From the NCBI RefSeq assembly GCF_005405085.1, contig NZ_BJDJ01000010.1:38252-102251 (forward strand): a stretch of DNA of 64,000 nucleotides, given 5' to 3'. This document shows positions 8,268-15,817 of this stretch, in pieces. The position numbers were made by a program, and so were the translations under genes. The stretch's first letter is position 1; each line of letters opens with the position of its first letter. A model generated the notes under the pieces. It had not been told where the DNA came from, did no database searches, and saw nothing but the letters and a program-made list of their open reading frames with translations. This DNA is from Lactiplantibacillus daowaiensis. GTDB lineage: Bacteria; Bacillota; Bacilli; Lactobacillales; Lactobacillaceae.

Positions 8268-9293
8268 ATGTTAAAAAATACCCCCTGGCTCGTTCTTACC
8301 GCCCTCATCCTAGCCTGGTTAGGCTTCTCACAACCAACACAAGCCTCAACCAATCACTTTTCCGTACAAACCGAACTGCCTAGTAACCAAGTTAATAAAA
8401 AAGTTTCCTACTTTGACTTAAAGGTCAGTCCTAAACAAAACCAAACCATTTATATCAAAATCAAAAATCACGATAAAATCGCTCATACCTACACCGTCGC
8501 TACCAATCTTGCCACTACTAATGACAATGGCGTCATCATCTACAATGATTTAAGGTCAAAACCAGACAGTTCACTCACATTCAATATTGCTGACGCGGTT
8601 GCTGGTAAACAGACCGTTCAAGTCGCTGCCAAATCAACTAAACGCATCGGCATAAAGCTTGAACTACCTGTAACGCCCTTTAAAGGCGTTGCACTCGGTG
8701 GTATCAATATCTATCAACAATCTACCAATCAAGATGATCAACCTAAAAGCGGTCTCAGCTTACAAAATAAGTTTGGTTATGTGATTGGTCTGCAACTTCG
8801 TGAACAAACAAAAGTTACAGTAAAACCAGACTTAAAACTGCTTACAGTCGGCCCACGCCAAGTTAATCATCGTAATTACGTCAATGCTAAATTGCAAAAC
8901 CCGCACGCCAATCTACTACATGGTTTAAAAGTGACCAGTTACGTGACTAAAGTCGGCAGTACTAAACAACTTCTAAAAACCACTAAATCACAACTCGAAA
9001 TGGCACCCAATAGTCACTTCAACTTTGCTTTAGGCGATGGCACGACCGAATTAACTGCTGGTAACTATCAATTACATTTAAAATCCAGCGCTGAAAATGG
9101 CGCTTATCAGTGGCGCTTCACTAAAAAGTTCACGGTCACCGCTGCCAAAGCCAAACAACTCAAGCAAACCACCTTGCCAGATACTATGCCACCGACAAAT
9201 TGGCGTTTAATCGCGTTTCTAGTCAGTATCATTGTGCTTTTACTAGCATTAGTCATTTGGCTGCTCATTCGTCACCGGCGTCAGTCCACTTAA
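8268..9293 (+). CDS. DUF916/DUF3324 WxL-interacting membrane protein
   Basis: 341 residues from the second ATG (8268), which has GGAGG 5 nt upstream; the ATG at 8256 would place its own start inside that site. Signal peptide ending TQAS. Residues ~30-150 match the DUF916 fold pattern (FSVQTELPSNQVNKKVSYFDLKV), ~160-290 the DUF3324 pattern, and a transmembrane helix at ~310-335 is followed by RHRRQST. This family anchors WxL proteins at the surface. Co-transcribed with the WxL gene and ended by a strong terminator. Confidence 0.87.
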   Translation: MLKNTPWLVLTALILAWLGFSQPTQASTNHFSVQTELPSNQVNKKVSYFDLKVSPKQNQTIYIKIKNHDKIAHTYTVATNLATTNDNGVIIYNDLRSKPDSSLTFNIADAVAGKQTVQVAAKSTKRIGIKLELPVTPFKGVALGGINIYQQSTNQDDQPKSGLSLQNKFGYVIGLQLREQTKVTVKPDLKLLTVGPRQVNHRNYVNAKLQNPHANLLHGLKVTSYVTKVGSTKQLLKTTKSQLEMAPNSHFNFALGDGTTELTAGNYQLHLKSSAENGAYQWRFTKKFTVTAAKAKQLKQTTLPDTMPPTNWRLIAFLVSIIVLLLALVIWLLIRHRRQST

Positions 9294-9297
9294 ACTT

Positions 9298-9342
9298 AAA
9301 AGACCGGTTGATTGACTAAATTGTCAATCAACCGGTCTTTTA
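9298..9342 (+). terminator. Strong bidirectional terminator
   Basis: AAAGACCGGTTGATTGAC and its complement flank the loop TAAATT, with A and T runs on the two sides. It ends the WxL pair and can also end the convergent 9359-9790 gene. Confidence 0.93.
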
Positions 9343-9358
9343 GTGCATGCTGTTTAAC

Positions 9359-9790
9359 TCACCAAAATGCTGCCCGACTTGGAGCGTCACCGCGACTAAT
9401 AATCAACGCCACGATATCCAACTTATCCAACGGCAATGGGCGCCGTCGAAGCTGATCGATTGGCGCAACAAGTTGCGCTTGCAATGGCAACCGGACCTGA
9501 TAACACGTGGGTAGTCCAGGGTGTTGTGCCAGCTGATATTTATCAACTGCTACTAAGCGCCCCGTAAATTGAATAACATCCCCAGTTTTCAATTCACCTA
9601 ACTCCCAAAGACTCCGTGTTAACTGGCACCAGACTGCCGTTAACTCAGTTTGTTTTTTGCCAGCAGTCACAGCGTCTAAAAGTAACATTGGTTCATCGCC
9701 CCGTTTTCCCGGCTGCCAACCATAACGTTGAAACGTGCCGCGAAATCGAACGCGTTTACTGAGATGTGGTGGTACGTTAGTCTGATGCAT
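9359..9790 (-). CDS. Small conserved-looking protein, possible OB fold
   Basis: 143 residues from the ATG at 9790 preceded by AGGGGGAATTTG; a longer reading has no better site. I do not recognise the family. The pattern VRFRGTFQRYGW...LLLDAV...GDVIQFTGRLVAVDKYQL...YQVRLPL suggests a five-stranded beta-barrel (OB-like), as in nucleic-acid-binding proteins, which is only a structural guess. Monocistronic, convergent with the WxL pair. Confidence 0.6.
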   Translation of the reverse strand: MHQTNVPPHLSKRVRFRGTFQRYGWQPGKRGDEPMLLLDAVTAGKKQTELTAVWCQLTRSLWELGELKTGDVIQFTGRLVAVDKYQLAQHPGLPTCYQVRLPLQAQLVAPIDQLRRRPLPLDKLDIVALIISRGDAPSRAAFW

Positions 9791-9885
9791 CAAATTCCCC
9801 CTATTGCCTCCTACCCTAACCAATAGTTTACCGAACCATCTAGTTGAGAACTAGTGATAGCTCAAAATAAACTTCTTGATACTAA

Positions 9886-9923
9886 AACCGCCGTTAGCTT
9901 AACAAATTAAACTAACGGCGGTT
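9886..9923 (-). terminator. Terminator of the rpiR-family gene
   Basis: 12-bp stem AACCGCCGTTAG / CTAACGGCGGTT with a 14-nt loop, just after the stop of the gene at 9927. It is flanked by TTTTAG on the minus strand. Confidence 0.85.
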
Positions 9924-9926
9924 CAT

Positions 9927-10763
9927 TTAGATTTTTGTATTTGCAATCAAGGCTTCATGCCGCTTGATGGCGGCTAATCGCGCTTGGTCATCAGCAATCA
10001 ACAATAAGAATAAGGCTTCAATCACCGTTCCCGCCGCAATCCGCGAGAAATAATACTCCGCTTGAAAAACGCGTTGCCGGACTGACGTGGTGAGGTGGAT
10101 ATCAGCTTGTTGGGCAATCGGCGAGTCTGGTCGATTGGTGATGGCAATAACGGTAACCCGCTGTTGGTGCGCAGTTTTAATTTGACTGAGTAGTTCTCGA
10201 GATTCGCCCGAATTAGAAATAACCAACAACACATCGACCGCTGTTAGATTCAACGTCTGGGCCATCGCAGTCGCCCACGATTCCGAACCAATCGCTAGTA
10301 ATCCAATCTGGTTGAACTTATAAATCGCATCGCTTGCAACCGGATAAGTATTGCCTTCCGCCACGACTTGAATCAATCGGGCTTGTTTTAGCGCCTTTAA
10401 CGTTTGCGTCAATAACGTCGTATCCAAATTACCTAAGCTATTGGTGATTTCAGCGATCTTATTATCACGAATATGTTGGACGGATTGCTGGAGATGATCC
10501 AAATCAACATCTTGTTCATAGTTCGCCGTATCACTAGCCACTTGTGCCAATAGAATTTTTAATTGGTGAAATCCATCTAATCCTAACGACTTACAAAATC
10601 GCGAGACCGATGCTTCACTTACACTTGCTTTAGTCGCTAACGCGGCAATCGTCCAATTAACTGCCGCCGCTGGATCATCTAAAACAACCTGGGCAATCTT
10701 TTGGTCCGTTGTCGTCATTTGCGGCAAACGACTATAGAGTTTATCAATAATATTTTGTGCCAT
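9927..10763 (-). CDS. RpiR/MurR-family transcriptional regulator
   Basis: 278 residues. The N-terminal HTH-6 domain (1-75) contains NWTIAALATKASVSEASVSRFCKSLG. A SIS sugar-phosphate-sensing domain (~115-250) has VVAEGNTYPVASDAIYKFNQIG and VLLVISNSGESRELL. Such regulators control sugar-phosphate catabolic genes. It is divergent from an RpiA-like/oxidoreductase operon. Near-identical TGAAAT-N3-ATTTC palindromes lie before both transcription units, so it probably controls itself and that operon. Confidence 0.9.
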   Translation of the reverse strand: MAQNIIDKLYSRLPQMTTTDQKIAQVVLDDPAAAVNWTIAALATKASVSEASVSRFCKSLGLDGFHQLKILLAQVASDTANYEQDVDLDHLQQSVQHIRDNKIAEITNSLGNLDTTLLTQTLKALKQARLIQVVAEGNTYPVASDAIYKFNQIGLLAIGSESWATAMAQTLNLTAVDVLLVISNSGESRELLSQIKTAHQQRVTVIAITNRPDSPIAQQADIHLTTSVRQRVFQAEYYFSRIAAGTVIEALFLLLIADDQARLAAIKRHEALIANTKI

Positions 10764-10773
10764 ATGCCACTCC

Positions 10774-10787
10774 TGAAATAAAATTTC
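10774..10787. promoter_or_regulatory. Putative RpiR-family operator, autoregulatory
   Basis: TGAAATAAAATTTC lies 10 nt upstream of the regulator's start codon. It is the same TGAAAT-N3-ATTTC inverted repeat as at 10903-10917. Confidence 0.55.
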
Positions 10788-10868
10788 TTGATTTAACCAT
10801 CTGATGAAAGCTTACGTGTTTAAGTTACCGGTTAACTCGATAAAAGTCAATTAATTTATTGATTGCGC

Positions 10869-10897
10869 TTGACAAAAGAAAATTTCAACGTTATGAT
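10869..10897 (+). promoter_or_regulatory. Sigma-A promoter of the RpiA-like/oxidoreductase operon
   Basis: TTGACA (10869-10874), a 17-nt spacer, then TATGAT (10892-10897). Confidence 0.8.
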
Positions 10898-10902
10898 TTC
10901 TT

Positions 10903-10917
10903 TGAAATTAAATTTCA
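10903..10917. promoter_or_regulatory. Putative RpiR-family operator over the transcription start
   Basis: Perfect palindrome TGAAATTAAATTTCA immediately downstream of the -10 element, a position suited to repression. Confidence 0.65.
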
Positions 10918-10969
10918 CAACAACTTAATTTAAGAAATTTTCAACCAATCAATCATTGAAGGTGATGTT

Positions 10970-11638
10970 ATCAACCCATTAATCGAAACTGCCCTAACAC
11001 TGATTCAACCACATACCACGGTTGGACTCGGTGGTGGTCATAACGTTCAAAATCTGGTCAAAGCCTTAGCTGTCAAACCAGAACTTGATTTACAATTTGC
11101 GACGCCCTCTGAATTGACGCGCCAAACTTGTCTGGCTTTAGGTCTGCCAACACTGGCGACGTTACCGACGACCATCGATATCATGTTCGACGGTTGTGAT
11201 AGTCTGGATGCCAACTGGCACGCTTTAAAGAGTAACGGCGGTATCCACACACTCGAAAAACTCTATGCCCATCAAGCCAAACGCTACGTGATTCTAGCAC
11301 CAGCTAGCCGCGCGACGTCGACCTTAAATACCGACTTGCCGCTGTGCTTAGAGGTTGTGGCGCCAGCGGTCCAACCCGTCATCGCCCAACTTGAGCACCT
11401 AGGTGGCCGCGCCGAACAACGAACCGCCACTCAGGTTGCTGGCTTTAGTCGCACGCCTTTAGGTAATCCGTTAATTGACGCTTACTTCGACCAAGCTGAC
11501 CAATTAATCGCGGCTGCCACACAACTGCAACCAGCGACCGGTGTGATTGGCACATCGTATTTTGACCATGAAGTCACGGATTTAATTAGTTTTACTGCTG
11601 ATAATCACATTAACCACACACAGAAAGGATCTTTATGA
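10970..11638 (+). CDS. Ribose-5-phosphate isomerase A-like protein, start codon ATC or damaged
   Basis: The frame from 10934 to 11638 encodes an RpiA-type protein. The N-terminal phosphate loop TVGLGGGHNVQNLVKALA corresponds to VGLGTGSTA of RpiA. Later come a T-P-S-E-L-T-R-Q segment and the DIMFDGCDSLD segment, equivalent to the family's DGADE(x)D. No ATG, GTG or TTG lies in frame before these motifs. The best ribosome site, GAAGGTGAT (10958-10966), points to ATC at 10970 (222 residues, normal length). The annotated start is therefore non-canonical or mutated. The altered loop and DGCDSLD suggest a sugar phosphate other than ribose-5-P. The stop overlaps the next ATG (ATGA). Confidence 0.7.
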   Translation: MNPLIETALTLIQPHTTVGLGGGHNVQNLVKALAVKPELDLQFATPSELTRQTCLALGLPTLATLPTTIDIMFDGCDSLDANWHALKSNGGIHTLEKLYAHQAKRYVILAPASRATSTLNTDLPLCLEVVAPAVQPVIAQLEHLGGRAEQRTATQVAGFSRTPLGNPLIDAYFDQADQLIAAATQLQPATGVIGTSYFDHEVTDLISFTADNHINHTQKGSL

Positions 11639-12618
11639 TGACAACTTATAACTGGGGTATGATTGGTACTGGCTGGATTGCACACGAAATGGCGGATGCC
11701 TTGAACACCGTTAACGGCCAGATTTATGCCGTTGCCGATGTGAATGAAACGATGTTGAACAAATTTGCGGATGATAAGCACATTAAAACCCGCTATCAAA
11801 ATCCAGACGACTTAATCGCGGACCCTAACGTTGATATCGTCTATATCGCCACCCCCCACACGTTCCACTACGACTATATAAAAAAAGCATTATTAGCCGG
11901 TAAACACGTCTTTTGTGAAAAGGCGATTACGGTTAACGCACGCCAATTCGATGAAGTCCAAAAAATCGCGCAAGCTAACCATTTGATTTTGACTGAGGGG
12001 TTCACACTTTATCACATGCCAATTTTCCAAAAAGTTCAAGACTTAATTGCTGCGGGCAAGCTGGGGACCATCAAGTTAGTCCAAGTTAACTTTGGAAGCT
12101 TAAAGGATTATGATCCGAAGAACCGCTTCTTTAATAAAGCCCTTGCCGGCGGTGCTTTACTCGATATCGGGGGTTATGCAACTGCCTTTGCGCGGACCTT
12201 TTTAAACTCACAACCAGATGTCACCTTAACGACGGCTAAATACTTTGAAACCGGCGTCGACGAACAATCTGGTATCATTTTGAAAAACGATGACGAACAA
12301 CTAGCGGTCATGGCACTGTCCATGCGGGCCAAGCAACCCAAGCGTGGCGTGGTTTCCGGTACTAAAGGTTACGTTGAAATCGATAATTATCCACGTGCAA
12401 CTAGTGCCAAAATCACTTACACCGAAGATGCCCATACACAAACCTCTGAAACAATCAGCGCTGGTGACGATACTAAAGCCCTACAATACGAAGTTGCCGA
12501 TATGCAACGCTATATTGAACAAGGTCATGATGACGGTCAATTAGCAACTTCCCATGATGTCACCCACATCCTTAACAATGTTCGCAACGCTTGGGGCATG
12601 AAATACCCATTTGATTAA
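11635..12618 (+). CDS. Gfo/Idh/MocA-family NAD(P)-dependent oxidoreductase
   Basis: 327 residues. An N-terminal Rossmann fold carries the dinucleotide motif GMIGTGWIAHEMADAL, then VDIVYIATPHTFHYDYIKKALLAGKHVFCEKAIT with the family's catalytic-region EK(A/P) signature. A C-terminal alpha/beta domain (~125-327) follows. These enzymes oxidise or reduce sugars, sugar acids or inositols. It overlaps the RpiA-like gene by four bases, so the two are translationally coupled and likely act in one minor sugar pathway under the divergent RpiR regulator. The start could be the ATG at 11635 or at 11638. The substrate is not readable from the sequence. Confidence 0.88.
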   Translation: MMTTYNWGMIGTGWIAHEMADALNTVNGQIYAVADVNETMLNKFADDKHIKTRYQNPDDLIADPNVDIVYIATPHTFHYDYIKKALLAGKHVFCEKAITVNARQFDEVQKIAQANHLILTEGFTLYHMPIFQKVQDLIAAGKLGTIKLVQVNFGSLKDYDPKNRFFNKALAGGALLDIGGYATAFARTFLNSQPDVTLTTAKYFETGVDEQSGIILKNDDEQLAVMALSMRAKQPKRGVVSGTKGYVEIDNYPRATSAKITYTEDAHTQTSETISAGDDTKALQYEVADMQRYIEQGHDDGQLATSHDVTHILNNVRNAWGMKYPFD

Positions 12619-12620
12619 AC

Positions 12621-12650
12621 AAAAAAGGCCGGCAATTTGCCGGCTTTTTT
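12621..12650 (+). terminator. Bidirectional terminator
   Basis: AAAAAAGGCCGGCAA-TTTGCCGGCTTTTTT: a GC-rich stem with A and T tracts, between convergent genes. Confidence 0.9.
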
Positions 12651-12653
12651 AGG

Positions 12654-14165
12654 TTATGCGGAAAAATAATCAAACAGCGCTTGCCATTGTTTAAAGACTG
12701 CATCTTCCGAATATCGATGTACGTTTTGATAGGCTTGCTGACTGAAACGTGCTAACCGATCCGGTTGTCGTAGTAAGGTCAACATTGTGCTGGCTAACTG
12801 ATCTACATTGCCATTTTCGGTCAACACCCCACTTTGACCATCCTGAATGATGTCACTTGGCCCATATTTCACATCATTCGCAATCATCGGTAACCCGTGC
12901 GCTTGTGCTTCTAACAACATTAATGAAAAGCCTTCCGCACGACTTGGCAGTAACCCAATCTGCGCCCGCTCATAGACTTTGTTAACATCAGTCGTATAAC
13001 CTTTAAAACTCACAACCTGAGTTAGGTTTGCTGTCGCCACTTGTTGTTTTAATTGCGTCAAGATATCGCCATTGGCATAGCCCCAAAACTCAAGTTTAGC
13101 TTTAGGAAAAGCTTGGTGAACTTGTTGAAACGCAGTAATCGTTTGTTCTGGTTGTTTTTCTGGGGCTAACCGTGCAACTTGCACGATTAATTGCGATTCA
13201 CGCTGTTGAAATGGTACCGGTGACTGATCCAGGGTGGCTTGCGATACAAACCCAACTGGAATCGTGAACGTCGGAATGGTTTTGCCAAACCGCGCTTGCA
13301 CATCCGCGGTTTGCTCCGGCGTCGCCGCAATCACTGCATCCCACTTTGACCAGTTGTTAAGCGCATTGGCATAATTATTGTTCAGCGTTGCATGCAACAT
13401 ATCATGCTCATCACTCACATGATCATTATGCAGATGCAAGACCTTCTTAGCCGGCGTCATCATGTTGAATAAGCCCCAAGCGCATTCGACCGTACGATCA
13501 CAAATAAAGACATTTGCCTGATTATTTGCATTCAACGCATCATAAAAAAAGCGCGTTAAGGCGTTGAACCCATTAAAAGTCCAATCTTGCCCTTGATAGT
13601 CCAACACCCGCCAAGTCAAATGTTCTTGACCAGTATGATTGAGGAAGTGATCCTTCTCCAAATGAATCTGGCCATCTGGACCGAAATAGGCCTCTTGGGT
13701 GATTTTGCCTGACCAGTCAAATAACTGTTCCAAGCATTTAAATCCACGCGTATCCCACCACGTCATTTTCACCGTTTTGCCAGTCGTATCAAAGTATTGG
13801 ACGTTACTAATTTCATCGCCAGTCGTGCCCCGCAAATAGATAATCATCAGTAGTTGGTCTTGCCGATTCACTTGAATTTGGCGGTCATGTCGCGTTTTAA
13901 TCGCATCGTTAGGCACATCGAAGTCTGCCAACATTAAAGGTTTAGTTGGCACTTTTTGACTACCAACAAAGAAATCAAACAAATTGACTAAATCGTTATC
14001 TTCCAGTCCGGCAGCTGCCATTACGGCATGTAAATCCATTGAAAAGATTCGCGTCACGATTCTAGCTGGCACATGATGTTTTTTAAACAACCATAACCGA
14101 CTAAGTTCAGCGTGTTCAATGCCAGATTTTCCATACTGCAAATTATCATTTAAAAAATAATACAT
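12654..14165 (-). CDS. Glycosyltransferase, GtfA/GtfB (former TagE-like) type, second of a pair
   Basis: 503 residues from the ATG at 14165 (MYYFLNDNLQYGKSGIEHAE...), after AAGGGGGACACTA; the longer reading overlaps the upstream gene and has no good site. An N-terminal beta-meander domain (~1-200) is followed by a GT-B/GT4 domain. In the latter LIVQVARLAPEKQPEQTI and the donor-site segment RAEGFSLMLLEAQAHGLPMIANDVKYGPSDII are visible. Homologous pairs in L. plantarum, once called poly(glycerol-phosphate) glucosyltransferases, are known to O-glycosylate proteins. It lies 11 nt after its partner and downstream of the giant Ser/Thr-rich protein, the likely acceptor. Confidence 0.82.
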   Translation of the reverse strand: MYYFLNDNLQYGKSGIEHAELSRLWLFKKHHVPARIVTRIFSMDLHAVMAAAGLEDNDLVNLFDFFVGSQKVPTKPLMLADFDVPNDAIKTRHDRQIQVNRQDQLLMIIYLRGTTGDEISNVQYFDTTGKTVKMTWWDTRGFKCLEQLFDWSGKITQEAYFGPDGQIHLEKDHFLNHTGQEHLTWRVLDYQGQDWTFNGFNALTRFFYDALNANNQANVFICDRTVECAWGLFNMMTPAKKVLHLHNDHVSDEHDMLHATLNNNYANALNNWSKWDAVIAATPEQTADVQARFGKTIPTFTIPVGFVSQATLDQSPVPFQQRESQLIVQVARLAPEKQPEQTITAFQQVHQAFPKAKLEFWGYANGDILTQLKQQVATANLTQVVSFKGYTTDVNKVYERAQIGLLPSRAEGFSLMLLEAQAHGLPMIANDVKYGPSDIIQDGQSGVLTENGNVDQLASTMLTLLRQPDRLARFSQQAYQNVHRYSEDAVFKQWQALFDYFSA

Positions 14166-14176
14166 TAGTGTCCCCC

Positions 14177-15658
14177 TTAACAGCCAAGCAATTGCTGCCA
14201 TTGATGCCAAACTTTCAGTCGGCCCCACTTAGTTTGTGCCGACGCCATGGCTGCTTGACTAAATGCAGCTAATTGATGCGACTGCGTCAACAAACCAATG
14301 ATTTTTTGGCTCATCGCTAATTGATCGCCAGGGTCAATCAACCACCCATTTCGTCCATTTTCAATAAAATCCTGGGGACCATAATTAAAGCGATAGCTAA
14401 CAACTGGGAGTCCGTGTGCCAAGGCTTCCATCATCGCTAGCGGCCCACCATTAGCTAAATCAGCATTCAATAATACTTGATACGACTCATATTGGTCCGC
14501 AAAGTCAGGTCGGTAATCTATCAAGTGAACATTTTCTGTCAGTCCCAGTGTTTGAATCAATTGTGTCAATGTCTGACAATAATCCACGTCACCAAAGCCA
14601 CGCAAATCAAATTGAACTGTGGGTAATTGGGCTTTAACTAGTGCCACGACCCGAATCAGTTGTTCTAGCTGACGATCAGCTGCCAAACGACCGACATACA
14701 AAAGTTGACGTGGACGCGACTGCACTGGCGGCACATTTTGCTTCGAAACCGCAACCGGCGAAATGGCTGTTACTTTAGCGGTTGGATAACGTTGCTGCAA
14801 CTGTTGTGCTTGTGCCGATGTCGTCGTGATAAACCCGTCAAACCGTTGTAAGTTATCAAAAGCTGGTTGCAAGAAGCCATCCAATGGTGCATGTAGTGGG
14901 TCATGAATATCTAACGCATGATAGATTGGCACCATCACATATTTGCGGACATGACTATCTAACTGTAGTAATGGTAAAATCCCCGTTCCTGGGCGGTCAC
15001 TAATAAAGGTGACTGATGCCACTTTATCGTGACTAAGCTGCGTCAGGAAAAATACAAATAATTCATCTAAATTGGCAAAAAAATGGTCATTTGAACCGGT
15101 CTTTAAAATCACTCGCGACAATAATGGTTGATTTTGGGTATCTGCGACAAAATATTGTTCCAAGACGACTTGGCCTTGCGGGGTATAGTCCCGTTCCATG
15201 ATTAGTTCACCATTCTGCCCAAAGTATTGCGTCGCTGATTTGAAGCCACGATAATCCCATAAATCAGTCGCCATTAAATTACCCTGATTGTCATAGTGTT
15301 CTTGATAAAAGACTTGCCCAATCGAACCAGGAATAAAGCCCACCTTGGCCACCAAATCATCGCCATTAAACACTTGACTAACATTAGCCCCCACATCAAT
15401 CGCATACTCACAAGGCAAATTCAAATCTTCCGTATGAACTACTTGCGGTGTGGCTTGTTGAAAGTAATCAAACATATTTAGGACTTGGCTATCAGTTAAC
15501 CCAAAATCCGGCATTGTTTGATGCAACAACCGATCGTAGGCCTTCGTCACGACTTTAGCTGGCACTCGATAATGCGTAAACAATTGTACACGTTGCATCG
15601 CGGCATGTTCGACACTAGAATTTTTTGGTAATAAATATTCGTTAATAAAATAATACAT
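14177..15658 (-). CDS. Glycosyltransferase, GtfA/GtfB type, first of a pair
   Basis: 493 residues from the ATG at 15658 (MYYFINEYLLPKNSSVEHAA...), after GGGGAGCAGCCT. It has the same two-part plan as its neighbour. The donor site is weaker: LLYVGRLAADRQLEQLIRVV is clear, but the E-x7-E motif region reads LNADLANGGPLAMMEALAHG. Loss of the usual S..EG..LS segment suggests this member is a chaperone-like or acceptor-binding subunit, as in GtfA/GtfB heterodimers where only one partner is catalytic. That role split is inference. Confidence 0.8.
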   Translation of the reverse strand: MYYFINEYLLPKNSSVEHAAMQRVQLFTHYRVPAKVVTKAYDRLLHQTMPDFGLTDSQVLNMFDYFQQATPQVVHTEDLNLPCEYAIDVGANVSQVFNGDDLVAKVGFIPGSIGQVFYQEHYDNQGNLMATDLWDYRGFKSATQYFGQNGELIMERDYTPQGQVVLEQYFVADTQNQPLLSRVILKTGSNDHFFANLDELFVFFLTQLSHDKVASVTFISDRPGTGILPLLQLDSHVRKYVMVPIYHALDIHDPLHAPLDGFLQPAFDNLQRFDGFITTTSAQAQQLQQRYPTAKVTAISPVAVSKQNVPPVQSRPRQLLYVGRLAADRQLEQLIRVVALVKAQLPTVQFDLRGFGDVDYCQTLTQLIQTLGLTENVHLIDYRPDFADQYESYQVLLNADLANGGPLAMMEALAHGLPVVSYRFNYGPQDFIENGRNGWLIDPGDQLAMSQKIIGLLTQSHQLAAFSQAAMASAQTKWGRLKVWHQWQQLLGC

Positions 15659-15704
15659 AGGCTGCTCCCCTGACTCCAAGTTCATTTCAGTTAGTCCTAT
15701 CACA

Positions 15705-15748
15705 AAAGCACGTTGCTATCTATATCATAATTGACAGCAACGTGCTTT
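15705..15748 (-). terminator. Terminator between the giant surface gene and the glycosyltransferases
   Basis: 13-bp perfect stem AAAGCACGTTGCT / AGCAACGTGCTTT with an 18-nt loop, followed on the minus strand by TTTTGTG. The short T run suggests incomplete termination, so some read-through into the glycosyltransferase genes is possible. Confidence 0.75.
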
Positions 15749-15817
15749 GAACATTGTTAAGCTTTCTTGAACGAATTAATCACAGCTTACTTGCCACACA
15801 ACTATTAATTATTAAAA

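Noticed and set aside
14166..14228. Longer start for the second glycosyltransferase
   Set aside because: It overlaps the end of the preceding gene and lacks a ribosome site; the ATG at 14165 matches the start MYYF(L/I)N of its partner.
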